DNA of 64,000 bases from CAJXSN01 sp947492235 (GTDB taxonomy: Bacteria > Pseudomonadota > Alphaproteobacteria > Sphingomonadales > Sphingomonadaceae): contig NZ_CP170453.1 in NCBI RefSeq assembly GCF_042492175.1, forward strand, positions 496,001 to 560,000. The letters run 5' to 3'. This document shows positions 15,484 to 23,845 of this stretch, piece by piece; positions within the stretch are counted from its first letter, which is position 1, and each line of letters starts with the position of its first letter. The notes beneath the pieces were generated by a model. That model did no database searches. It saw only the letters and a program-made list of their open reading frames with translations, and was not told the origin of the DNA. The translations under genes were made by a program, and so were the position numbers.

Positions 15484-17601
15484 TTGCAAAATCGTACCGC
15501 CCGCCACCGGGCTGCCAGCGCACTGGCCGTGTCTGTCGCCCTGATTGCCCACGGCGCGCCCGCCTTTGCGCAGGAAACGGACCCTCCAAGCGCCCCTGCC
15601 GAGGTGGCCGATGAAACCGTGATCGATGCTCCGGAATCCTCCGCGACCGTGTTCGAGCCGGATTATTTCACCCAGTTTGCGCCGCGCAATGCGCTCGATA
15701 TGCTCTCGCGCGTGCCGGGCTTCACCATATCGGATGATGACAATGGCCGGGGGCTCGGGCAGGCCAGCCAGAACGTGATTGTCAATGGCGAGCGCCTCGC
15801 CAGCAAATCCGACAGCCTGCGCGATCAGCTGCGCCGGATCCCTGCAGACACGGTGATCCGGATCGAAATTGTCGAGGGCAATGCGCTCGATATTCCGGGC
15901 CTGAACGGTCAGGTTGCCAATATCATCCGCAAGAGCAGCGGTACTTCGGGCCAGTTCACCTGGCGCAGCGGCTTTCGCGCCTACAATACCTCTGCCCAGC
16001 TTTATGGCGGGGAGATTTCGGTCACCGGCAGCAGCGGGAATTTCGACTACACAGTCGCTCTGGCAAACGACAACAACCGGTTCGGCGCGGATGGCCCGAT
16101 CTTCATCACCGATGCCGCTGGCGATCTGATAGAATTGCAGGAAAGCCAGTTTTCCGGCCGCTATGACAATCCCAATCTGAGCACCAATTTCACCTATGAT
16201 TTTGGCGGCGATGTGATCGCCAATCTCAATATGAGCTACCAGATCGATTATTTCGAGCGGACCGACAGCGAGATCGGCATGCCCGCCACTGGCCCCGTGC
16301 GGACCCGCGCCGCGTCGCGCGGATCGGATGGCCCGGAATACGAAGTTGGCGCGGATATCGAATTTCCCCTCGGCCCCGGCAGCATGAAGCTGATCGGGCT
16401 GGAGCGGTTCGAGCGGGACAATTTCGAATCCCAGCTGATCGACCGCTTCGATGACGGCACGCAGGCCATCGGATCGCGCTTCATCCAGACCAGCAATGAA
16501 GGCGAGCGGATCGGCCGGTTCGAATATGGCTGGAACCTGTGGGATGCGGATTGGCAGCTGTCCGGCGAGGCGGCCTTCAACCGGCTGAACCGGCGCGCCA
16601 GCCTGCTGGAGCTGGATGCGAACGAGACTTTCGTCGCCCTGCCCTTCGATGGCGGAACGGGCGGCGTGACAGAGGATCGCTATGAAGCGATATTGAGCTT
16701 CGGCAAGCAGCTGACCCCCACCCTCGCCCTGCAGGCGACCGGCGGCGCGGAATATTCCAAACTTTCGCAAACCGGTGTGGCGGCGAATTCCCGGTCGTTC
16801 CAACGGCCCAAAGGGTCGCTCTCCCTCTCGTGGAAACCCAGCAGCGATTTCGACATCGCGGCAGAGGTGCGCCGCAGTGTGGGCCAGCTCTCGTTCGGCG
16901 ATTTCCTCTCCAGTGTGGACCTGAACGACGAACAGGAACGCGGCGGCAATAACGAGCTGGTCCCCAACCAGAGCTGGAATTTCGATCTGGAGGTCAACAA
17001 GGGGCTGGGCGCATGGGGCTCGGTAAAGCTGGAGCTGCGCCACGCCGAGTTCGAGGATTTCATCGAGTTCTTCCCGCTTCCCAATGGCAGCGAGGCACGC
17101 GGCAATATCGGCGATGCGTCGCGCACCCATCTCGAGCTCAACACGACGCTGCAATTCGATCCGCTGGGCTGGACCGGCGCGCGGCTGGAAGTTCAGGCGA
17201 TCAAGCGCTGGATGAGCGTGACCGACCCGTTCACCGGAGAAGACCGGCCGTTCTCCAACGACCTGATCGACCTGCTGGAAATGGATTTGCGCCACGATGT
17301 GCCGGGCAGCGACTGGGCGTGGGGTGCGGGCATCTTCACCAACAATCAGGCGTTCTATTCCCGCCGGTTCGAAACCGGGCGTGGATCGGAGGGCCCGGTG
17401 TTCGCGGACATATTCATCGAGCACAAGGACGTGTTCGGCCTGACCGTCAATGCAACCTATGCGAACGTCCTGAATGCCCGCAACGATTTCGTGCGCACCG
17501 TGTTCGATGGCTCCCGCCCGAATGCTCCGGTGCTGTTCAATGAAGTGCAAGATCGCCGGATCGGGCCGATTTTCCGGTTCTCCGTCAGCGGCAGTTTTTA
17601 G
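15484..17601 (+). CDS. TonB-dependent receptor-like outer-membrane protein
   Basis: 705 residues from the TTG at 15484, which follows GGGGAGAG at good spacing and begins a clean signal peptide (HRAASALAVSVALIAHGAPA, cleavage after AFA-QE). An ATG 129 bp upstream stays in frame but would bury the signal peptide. The plug domain is at about residues 50-150 (NALDMLSRVPGFTISD, QNVIVNGERLASKSDSLRDQ, VIRIEIVEG). A long beta-barrel follows and the protein ends in Phe (RFSVSGSF), the outer-membrane assembly signal. It is short on a classic TonB box. The substrate is unknown; no siderophore or sugar genes are adjacent. Confidence 0.85.
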   Translation: MQNRTARHRAASALAVSVALIAHGAPAFAQETDPPSAPAEVADETVIDAPESSATVFEPDYFTQFAPRNALDMLSRVPGFTISDDDNGRGLGQASQNVIVNGERLASKSDSLRDQLRRIPADTVIRIEIVEGNALDIPGLNGQVANIIRKSSGTSGQFTWRSGFRAYNTSAQLYGGEISVTGSSGNFDYTVALANDNNRFGADGPIFITDAAGDLIELQESQFSGRYDNPNLSTNFTYDFGGDVIANLNMSYQIDYFERTDSEIGMPATGPVRTRAASRGSDGPEYEVGADIEFPLGPGSMKLIGLERFERDNFESQLIDRFDDGTQAIGSRFIQTSNEGERIGRFEYGWNLWDADWQLSGEAAFNRLNRRASLLELDANETFVALPFDGGTGGVTEDRYEAILSFGKQLTPTLALQATGGAEYSKLSQTGVAANSRSFQRPKGSLSLSWKPSSDFDIAAEVRRSVGQLSFGDFLSSVDLNDEQERGGNNELVPNQSWNFDLEVNKGLGAWGSVKLELRHAEFEDFIEFFPLPNGSEARGNIGDASRTHLELNTTLQFDPLGWTGARLEVQAIKRWMSVTDPFTGEDRPFSNDLIDLLEMDLRHDVPGSDWAWGAGIFTNNQAFYSRRFETGRGSEGPVFADIFIEHKDVFGLTVNATYANVLNARNDFVRTVFDGSRPNAPVLFNEVQDRRIGPIFRFSVSGSF

Positions 17602-17679
17602 GCGGCGATAACAGACATTTGGCGTGATTGGATTGCGCGGCTTTGACGGGCGGCCCCTCGGGCTTTACCCGCTGCTCCC

Positions 17680-19071
17680 ATGGATTTCGAACCGCGCATT
17701 CTGCTTTTCGTGCTGTTTGGCCTCGGCCTGATCGCCGCAGTCGGGCTGGAGCGCTGGCTCAGCCGGAAATATCTCTCTTTGCCGCTGCTTTATGTCGGCA
17801 TCGGTTGGGCGGTGTTTTCCCTGCCGCTCGGTCTGCCGCGGATAAATCCTACGGCCAGTCAATTCGATGCGATTACGCTGGAATATGTCACCGAATTCAT
17901 CGTGATCGCCTCTCTGGCTGGGGCCGGAATTGCGATTGACCGCCCGGTGAGCTGGAAGAACTGGGCGCAAATCTGGCCGCTGCTGGTCATTGCCATGCCG
18001 GTCACGATTGTCGCGGTGGCGGTGCTGGGCTGGTGGGGTCTGGGCCTTGCGCCTGCCAGCGCCATTCTACTGGGCGCTGTGCTGGCTCCGACCGATCCGG
18101 TGCTGGCGCGCAGCGTGCAAGTCGGGCCGCCGGGCGAGAGCGAGCGGCACGATATCCGTTTCTCGCTGACGGTGGAGGCCGGGCTGAATGACGGGCTGGC
18201 CTTCCCCTTCACCTATCTGGCGATTGCCGCTGTCGGGATGACGGCGGTCGGCGGCTGGACGCTGGAATGGTTTGCACTGGATTTCGTGTGGCGGATTGTC
18301 GCCGGTATCGCGATGGGCTGGGCTGTGGGCCGGGCGGGCGCATGGTACGTGTTCGAGCGCAAGGCCGATGCGGGCATGGCCGAAATGGGTGAAGATGATG
18401 ACGTCGATGAAGACGGGCATCCTTCGTCCGTCGCGCTCAAATATTCGACCTCAGAGGGCTTGGTCGTGCTCGGCACCTTGCTGCTGGCCTACGGCGCGGC
18501 AGAACTGGTCGAGGGCTATGGCTTCCTCGCCGTGTTCGTCGGCGCAGTCACTGCCCGCCAGCGCGAGAACGCCAGCCGCTATCACAAGATCAGCCATCAC
18601 TTTATCGACCAGATAGAGAAGATCGTGCTGGTCGGTGTGCTGTTCGCATTCGGGGGGATGCTGGCGAGCGGCGTGCTCGATGCGCTGACCTGGCCGGGTG
18701 CGATGCTGGCTTTGGCGCTGATCTTCATCATCCGCCCGATTGGCGGCTTTCTGGCCGAACTGAATTGCAACCTGCCCTGGCACGGCAAGCTGACCGTCGC
18801 GTTTCTGGGGATTCGCGGCATGGGGTCGGTCTATTATCTCGCCTACGGCCAGAACCATGCGACCTTCAGCGATCTGGATGCGCTGTGGGCCGTGACCGCC
18901 TTTGCCATCCTCGCCTCCATCGTCATTCACGGCGTACTGAGCGCCCCGCTGATGCGGATGGTGGAAGGGCGCGGCGGGCACATCCATCGCGGCCAGCACC
19001 CCACGCTGGAGGGGCTGTCACCCGGCGTTCGTCGTCCGGTAAAGGTGGAAGGTCGGCAGGAGCAGGGCTGA
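17680..19071 (+). CDS. Monovalent cation:proton antiporter, CPA1 (NhaP-type)
   Basis: 463-residue inner-membrane Na+/H+ or K+/H+ exchanger with about 12 helices. The ion-binding region is in LLGAVLAPTDPVLARSVQVG and FSLTVEAGLNDGLAFPFTYL, where the Asn-Asp pair marks electroneutral CPA1 exchangers. An acidic cytosolic loop (GEDDDVDEDGHPSS) interrupts the membrane part near residue 245. The C-terminal tail is short, without a TrkA domain. It converges with the acyltransferase gene; only 5 bp separate the two ends. Confidence 0.9.
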   Translation: MDFEPRILLFVLFGLGLIAAVGLERWLSRKYLSLPLLYVGIGWAVFSLPLGLPRINPTASQFDAITLEYVTEFIVIASLAGAGIAIDRPVSWKNWAQIWPLLVIAMPVTIVAVAVLGWWGLGLAPASAILLGAVLAPTDPVLARSVQVGPPGESERHDIRFSLTVEAGLNDGLAFPFTYLAIAAVGMTAVGGWTLEWFALDFVWRIVAGIAMGWAVGRAGAWYVFERKADAGMAEMGEDDDVDEDGHPSSVALKYSTSEGLVVLGTLLLAYGAAELVEGYGFLAVFVGAVTARQRENASRYHKISHHFIDQIEKIVLVGVLFAFGGMLASGVLDALTWPGAMLALALIFIIRPIGGFLAELNCNLPWHGKLTVAFLGIRGMGSVYYLAYGQNHATFSDLDALWAVTAFAILASIVIHGVLSAPLMRMVEGRGGHIHRGQHPTLEGLSPGVRRPVKVEGRQEQG

Positions 19072-19076
19072 ACTGC

Positions 19077-20333
19077 TCAGCCCAGCGCGCCCGCCTGTCG
19101 TTCGGGGGCGGGAGGCAGAGGGGCGTTCTTGCCCGCCTGTTTCGCCCGCCGTGCGCGGATGGCCTCGATATCCGTCTTGCCGTTGAACAGCAGGCGGACC
19201 CAGCCGATCCGGCGAACGGCGAATTCGTGGATCATGATCACCGTGCCTGCCGCTGCAATCGTCAGCAGGGTGAACTCCAGCGCAATCGGCCAATCCACCG
19301 GCACCAGCCAGCGCCCGTAAATATACACGAGGCAGTGGTGGAACAGATACATCGACAGCGCGCAATCGGCGAGCCAGCTGGTCTTGGGCCCGCCATCGAG
19401 GAAGAAGCGGTGGAAGAATTGCAGAATGAACAGCACCAGCACCCAGATCGATAGCTGGTTTGCAAACAGCATGGCGAGGCTTTCCAGCATTCCCTGATCG
19501 GGATTGGCATAGGGCTGGAAATAGAGCGCGGCAGCGGCGGCAAAGGGCATCCATGGCCGCCACGTCACCAGCGTTTTCAAAAGCGTCGGGGACAGCGCCG
19601 CCATCACGCCAATCACAAAGAACGGGAATTCGCTGACCAGCTTGTACCAGCTCTGGAAGCCGGGGAAGATCAGTTGATAGCTGCCCGGTATCTGGCCCGC
19701 GACAACGTAATTGGCGGTGTTCGCTCCGGCCAGCAGCAGCAGGAACAGCGCAAAAGCCGCGCTACCCGCAAACAATGTTGCGAGCCGATCCGAGAATTTC
19801 ACCGACAGGCTGCGCAGGCCGGAATTCGCCGGAAGCCCCGCCTGCACCAGCCCTGCGAGCAGGAACATCGGCATCAGGCTGACCAGGAACCACAGATGCA
19901 GCGCCCATGTCCCGTCGGCCCAGATGGCGACAAATTCGGGGCTGCCGACCCAGCCGAAAAAGCTGGCCGCCGCGCCCGGCGCTGCCGCATCGACATAGCG
20001 CAAATAATGCTCGACCATATTCAGGCTGAGCGCGATGGTGACCAGCGGCACTCCGGTGCGCAGCAGACGGTTGGTGAAGAAATCGCCCACCGCCCGGCGC
20101 GACAGCAGCAGGACGGCAAAGAACCCGCCGACAAAGAAGAATGTCGGCGTCACAAACAGGTGGAAGCCGAAAATCAGCCAGTCGAAGAAATCATGCCGCT
20201 CCGTATTGCCGGTAATCCACGGGCGCGCAGGCGCGTAAACCGTCCCCGCATGCAGCGCGACGGAAAGGAACATCAGGACCGAGCGCGCTCCGTCGATATC
20301 ATGATAATGTTTGCGGCCAGCTTCTGCGGTCAT
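19077..20333 (-). CDS. Acyltransferase 3 family membrane protein (OpgC/MdoC-like)
   Basis: 418 residues, about ten membrane helices. The family signature is at the N terminus: HDIDGARSVLMFLSVALHAG, with the His of the R/H active-site pair, then FFFVGGFFAVLLLSRR. OpgC/MdoC proteins move succinyl groups onto osmoregulated glucans; other members acylate surface polysaccharides. No opgG/H genes are nearby, so the acceptor is open. It starts with ATG at 20333 and stands alone on this strand. Confidence 0.85.
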   Translation of the reverse strand: MTAEAGRKHYHDIDGARSVLMFLSVALHAGTVYAPARPWITGNTERHDFFDWLIFGFHLFVTPTFFFVGGFFAVLLLSRRAVGDFFTNRLLRTGVPLVTIALSLNMVEHYLRYVDAAAPGAAASFFGWVGSPEFVAIWADGTWALHLWFLVSLMPMFLLAGLVQAGLPANSGLRSLSVKFSDRLATLFAGSAAFALFLLLLAGANTANYVVAGQIPGSYQLIFPGFQSWYKLVSEFPFFVIGVMAALSPTLLKTLVTWRPWMPFAAAAALYFQPYANPDQGMLESLAMLFANQLSIWVLVLFILQFFHRFFLDGGPKTSWLADCALSMYLFHHCLVYIYGRWLVPVDWPIALEFTLLTIAAAGTVIMIHEFAVRRIGWVRLLFNGKTDIEAIRARRAKQAGKNAPLPPAPERQAGALG

Positions 20334-20490
20334 GATCGGTCCCGGTTCGTTCCCGGATTTTCCGTCCGGTCGGTCGTGTGCTTTTCCAGCGAACAGATGC
20401 AGCCTGCACGATCAAGTGCAGGGCGCAGCCGGTCTCGCAGGGGGACTTCTTAACCGCGAAACGTTAATATGCCGCGAGCGGCCCGGACGC

Positions 20491-20530
20491 AGAAAGGGCG
20501 GGACAAGCCAACCGGCTAGCCCCGCCCTCT
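20491..20530 (-). terminator. Rho-independent terminator downstream of the trigger factor gene
   Basis: Read on the minus strand: AGGGCGGG, a loop with an internal GCTAGCCGGTTGGCT hairpin, CCCGCCCT, then TTCT. 31 bp past the tig stop. The U-run is short. Confidence 0.7.
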
Positions 20531-20560
20531 TGTTCGGCTCACCCGCTCTCGCGGGACCGA

Positions 20561-22195
20561 TTATTTCTTGGCAGCAGGCTTCTTTGCCGGAGCCTTCTTG
20601 GCGGGAGCCTTCTTGGCGGGAGCCTTCTTGGCGGGAGCCTTCTTGGCCGCTGCAGGCTTTGCTGCTGCGGTTTTGGCAGCAGGCTTCTTCGCCGGAGCTT
20701 TCTTCGCGGCTGGCTTCTTGGCCGGTGCCTTCTTCGCGGCCGGCTTGGCTTCAGCGTCGTCCGCCTTCTTGGCCGGAGCTTTCTTAGCCGGTGCCTTCTT
20801 GGCCGCTGCTTTCTTCGCCGGAGCTTTCTTCGCAGCAGGCTTCTTGGCCTTGCTTGCTTCTTCCTCGGCATCCGCTTCGATCGCGGCTTCCAGTTCCTCG
20901 CGCGTCACTTCGCGGTCGGTTATCTCGGCCTTCTCGAACAGGAAGTCGACGACCTTGTCTTCGTACAAGGGTGCGCGCAGCTGGGCTGCGGCCATCGGGT
21001 CCTGCTGGACATATTGCAGGAACCGCTCGCGGTCTTCCTCGCGATATTGCTGCGCGGCCTGCTGCATCAGCATGTTCATTTCCTGACCGGAAATTTCCAC
21101 GCCGTTCTTCTGGCCGATTTCCGACAGCAGGAGGCCCAGACGCACGCGACGCTCGGCGATTGAGCGGTAATCGTCTTTTTCTTCTTCGATCTGCTTCAGC
21201 GCGGCTTCGGTGTCTTCTTCACCCTGCGCTTCCTGCATCAGCTGGGCCCAGATCTGCTGGAATTCGGCGTCTACCATGCCTTCGGGCACGGGGAAATCGT
21301 GACCGGCGGCCAGCGTGTCGAGCAGCTGGCGCTTCATCTGGGTGCGGGTGAGGCCGGCCGTTTCCTGCTCCAGCTGGCCGCGCACCAGTTCCTTCAGCTT
21401 GTCGATGCCTTCCAGGCCCAGACCCTTGGCGAAATCGTCGTCGATCTTGCTTTCGGTTTCGACTTTGACTGCCTTCACCGTGATGTCGAACTCGGCTTCT
21501 TTGCCGGCCAGATCCTTGGCTTGATAATCGGCGGGGAAGGTGACGGTGATGGTCTTCTCGTCGCCCGTCTTCGCGCCGGTCAGCTGGTCTTCAAAGCCGG
21601 GAATAAACGTGCCGGAGCCAATCACCAGCGGAGTGTCTTCGGCCTTGCCGCCTTCGAATTCCACGCCGTCCACACGGCCGACGAAATCAATGATCAGCTG
21701 GTCGCCGTCCTTCGCCTTGCGGGTCTTGGCGGCGTCTTTGTAGCTCTTGTTGCCTTCTGCGATCCGGCCGATGGTTTCATCGACAGCGGAATCTTCCACC
21801 GGAACGGTCAGACGCTCCAGCTTCATGCCCTCGACTTCGGGGGCCTCGACTTCGGGCAGGACTTCCAGATTGACGGTAACGACCGCATCCTTGCCCTGCT
21901 CGTAATCCTGGCCGAGCTCGATGGCGGGCTGCATTGCGGGACGCAGTTCCTTGTCCTTCATCAGCGCATCGACCGAATCGCGGATCGTGTCGTTGATGAC
22001 CTGCGCGTGCAGCTGCTCGCCGTGCATCTTGCGGACCAGATTGGCCGGAACCTTGCCTGGGCGGAAACCCGGCATGTTCATCTGCGGAGCGACCTTCTTG
22101 ATCTCCGCATCGATTTTCTTCTCGATATCGGAAGCCGGAATGGTCAGCGCATAGGCGCGCTTGAGGCCCTCGTTTGTGGTCTCGGTAATCTGCAT
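20561..22195 (-). CDS. tig: Trigger factor with a 97-residue histone H1-like Lys/Ala/Pro tail
   Basis: 544 residues, about 100 longer than the typical 430-450. Ribosome-binding signature GFRPGKVP at residues 43-50. The FKBP-type PPIase domain is at about 155-245 (DGDQLIIDFVGRVDGVEFEGG, FIPGFEDQLTGAKTGDEKTITVTFP). The substrate-binding arms continue to about 447. From residue 448 to the end the protein is almost only Lys, Ala and Pro in AKKAP/AAKKP units. Such tails resemble histone H1 and HupB/AlgP-type nucleic-acid binders and should bind RNA or DNA. The tail is encoded in part by a 15-bp tandem repeat (20589-20648). The ATG at 22195 is preceded by AAGG. tRNA-Leu lies 66 bp upstream on the same strand. 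Confidence 0.95.
   Translation of the reverse strand: MQITETTNEGLKRAYALTIPASDIEKKIDAEIKKVAPQMNMPGFRPGKVPANLVRKMHGEQLHAQVINDTIRDSVDALMKDKELRPAMQPAIELGQDYEQGKDAVVTVNLEVLPEVEAPEVEGMKLERLTVPVEDSAVDETIGRIAEGNKSYKDAAKTRKAKDGDQLIIDFVGRVDGVEFEGGKAEDTPLVIGSGTFIPGFEDQLTGAKTGDEKTITVTFPADYQAKDLAGKEAEFDITVKAVKVETESKIDDDFAKGLGLEGIDKLKELVRGQLEQETAGLTRTQMKRQLLDTLAAGHDFPVPEGMVDAEFQQIWAQLMQEAQGEEDTEAALKQIEEEKDDYRSIAERRVRLGLLLSEIGQKNGVEISGQEMNMLMQQAAQQYREEDRERFLQYVQQDPMAAAQLRAPLYEDKVVDFLFEKAEITDREVTREELEAAIEADAEEEASKAKKPAAKKAPAKKAAAKKAPAKKAPAKKADDAEAKPAAKKAPAKKPAAKKAPAKKPAAKTAAAKPAAAKKAPAKKAPAKKAPAKKAPAKKPAAKK
20589..20648 (-). repeat. 15-bp tandem repeat, four copies, in the trigger factor tail
   Basis: Unit GGAGCCTTCTTGGCG on the plus strand, repeated at 20589, 20604, 20619 and 20634; the last copy differs in its final base. 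It encodes AKKAP on the minus strand. Less regular copies continue to about 20850. Unit number may vary by slippage. Confidence 0.9.
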
Positions 22196-22261
22196 GGCTG
22201 TGCCTTTGAACCTCAAGGTAATCGGTGTGAATCTGTTCCGCTCCTGCCCAAGGCGGCGGAT

Positions 22262-22346
22262 TGGTGCGGGCGAAGGGACTCGAACCCCCACATCTTGCGA
22301 TACTGGTACCTAAAACCAGCGCGTCTACCAATTCCGCCACGCCCGC
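22262..22346 (-). tRNA. tRNA-Leu (anticodon TAG)
   Basis: Class II tRNA, 85 nt. Acceptor arms GCGGGCG and CGCCCGC, discriminator A, CCA encoded. The anticodon stem CTGGT/ACCAG encloses TTTAGGT, giving TAG. The variable arm is ATCGCAAGAT-like and the T-arm holds GTTCGAGTC. Confidence 0.97.
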
Positions 22347-22586
22347 AAGCCTGAACGAATTCGCGCGCGAACCGGCAGGCCCGCACGCGTTGAACGAGCG
22401 CCTGTAGGATGCAAGGGGGCAAAGGGCAAGCATGGAAGGGGTGTTTCGCGCGCGTTCTTACCGCTCCGCGCGCCTGCCTTTGGCGACGGGCGACATCTTA
22501 CCGGCCCGATAGAGACCCCATGCTCCGTGTGCGGACACGCGAACGCCGATTGTCAGATGCCCCTCCCGCGCCTATCGGCTGCGCGC

Positions 22587-22913
22587 ATGAGCGACGAAAA
22601 AACCGAATCCACCCCGGAAAGCACGCCCGAAAAGGCAGCTGCCACGCCCGATATGCCGCCGATGGTCCTCTCGGTCCATCCGCGCAGCAAGCATTTCAAT
22701 CAGGAAGTTCTGCAGCGCGGTGTCGGCATCCGGTTCAAGGGGCGTCAGCGCACCGATATCGAGGAATATTCGATTCCTGAAGGCTATGTGCGGGTGCAGG
22801 CCGGCAAGACGGTGGACCGCAAGGGCAACCCACTGCTGCTGAAGTTGAAAGGCCCGGTCGAGGCGTGGTTCGAGGATCTGGGCGACGATGCGCCCGTCGC
22901 CAAAGCGGACTGA
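22587..22913 (+). CDS. DUF3297 family protein
   Basis: 108 residues. The first 35 are a charged, low-complexity lead (DEKTESTPESTPEKAAATPD). The rest matches DUF3297: LSVHPRSKHFNQEVLQRGVGIRF, IEEYSIPEGYVRVQAGKTVDRKGNPLLLKLKGPVEAWFEDL. Members are small cytosolic proteins of unknown function, also found in gammaproteobacteria. The ATG at 22587 was chosen; an in-frame upstream start lacks conserved sequence. Confidence 0.85.
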   Translation: MSDEKTESTPESTPEKAAATPDMPPMVLSVHPRSKHFNQEVLQRGVGIRFKGRQRTDIEEYSIPEGYVRVQAGKTVDRKGNPLLLKLKGPVEAWFEDLGDDAPVAKAD

Positions 22914-22928
22914 GCTGGGCGCACCGCC

Positions 22929-23705
22929 CTATTTGCTATCGTAGCGGGCGATGACCTGCGCGAACGGATCGCCGGTGTTCGCCTTGGACGCTGGCGCCGG
23001 ACGGCGCACGGGCGCGAGCGGCGTGGCCTTGCGGTATCCCGACCGCGCCTGAACCTGGCCACGGACCGGCTGAAGCGCCGGAGCCTTGCGATAGCTGGCC
23101 GGGGCGGCTTTGGGCTTCATGCCGGCGAACGCGCTGGCAAAGGTCTTTGACGGCGCTTTGGTCACAGCCATCCGCGTAGGCGGTGCAATCCGGCGCGGTT
23201 GCTGGCGTGCCTTGCCATCGCCGTAGATGAACCCGTGGATCGGCCACTGCGATACGCCCAGCCCGCCCTGCGGATGATACCACACGCGCACCTGGCTCCA
23301 GTCATTGTTCCGGCTGACATCGACGGCCTTCACGTCCTTCTCGATCTGGCCACGGCGACCGTTGATCGGCGACCAGTTCGCGTGGTCGAGCAGGACGGTC
23401 CGCGAATCGATCACTTTGCTGACCGCCGCCACATGGCCCAGCCGCATATTGCGATGCGGGCGAAACGCCATGACGGCGCCGACACGCGGTGTGTTGCCCC
23501 GCTCGTATTTCGCTGCAGCTTGCTCCCACCACGTATGCGCATCGCCGAAAATCTGGATGCCGCTGACTTCGCGCGCATAGGGCACGCATTGCAGATAGGC
23601 GGGAAGTTCGCTGGCCTGTGCGGCGGACGGTGCGGCAATCGCGGCGACACCACCCGAAGCAAGGAGTGCGAGAGCGGCGAGTGGGCGTGTAAAGCGTTGT
23701 AACAT
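22929..23705 (-). CDS. Secreted CHAP-domain protein, putative peptidoglycan amidase/endopeptidase
   Basis: 258 residues. The signal peptide covers about residues 1-31 (LAALALLASGGVAAIAAPSA). The CHAP domain follows immediately with the nucleophile Cys40 (LQCVPYAREVSG), His91 (MRLGHVAAVSK) and Asn110 (LLDHANW) in the expected order. The last 80 residues are basic, Pro/Ala/Arg-rich and probably disordered (KTFASAFAGMKPKAAPASYR). It probably cuts stem peptides in the cell wall. It converges with the DUF3297 gene, with a 15-bp gap. Confidence 0.88.
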   Translation of the reverse strand: MLQRFTRPLAALALLASGGVAAIAAPSAAQASELPAYLQCVPYAREVSGIQIFGDAHTWWEQAAAKYERGNTPRVGAVMAFRPHRNMRLGHVAAVSKVIDSRTVLLDHANWSPINGRRGQIEKDVKAVDVSRNNDWSQVRVWYHPQGGLGVSQWPIHGFIYGDGKARQQPRRIAPPTRMAVTKAPSKTFASAFAGMKPKAAPASYRKAPALQPVRGQVQARSGYRKATPLAPVRRPAPASKANTGDPFAQVIARYDSK

Positions 23706-23845
23706 ATTGGCCTAAATGGCCGCGTAACCTTCACGCCCCCCTTCGCATCACGGTTAACGCAAATACACCATAACTTGCCAGAAACCCGCGAGAAACGCCG
23801 CAACGCTTGCCAATCCGTGCGGCAGGGGCCACCTGCGCGGGTGAA

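Noticed and set aside
15334..17550. 738-residue open frame antisense to the TonB-receptor-like gene
   Set aside because: It is a shadow of a high-GC gene; the sense frame has a signal peptide, plug motifs and C-terminal Phe, and the antisense frame has no domain.
20589..20850. Possible CRISPR-like array
   Set aside because: The repeats are 15 bp, adjacent without spacers, and in coding frame.
20539..20871. Basic Arg-rich frame opposite or offset to the trigger factor tail
   Set aside because: It is a frame-shifted reading of the same KAP repeats; the tig frame continues through it without a break.
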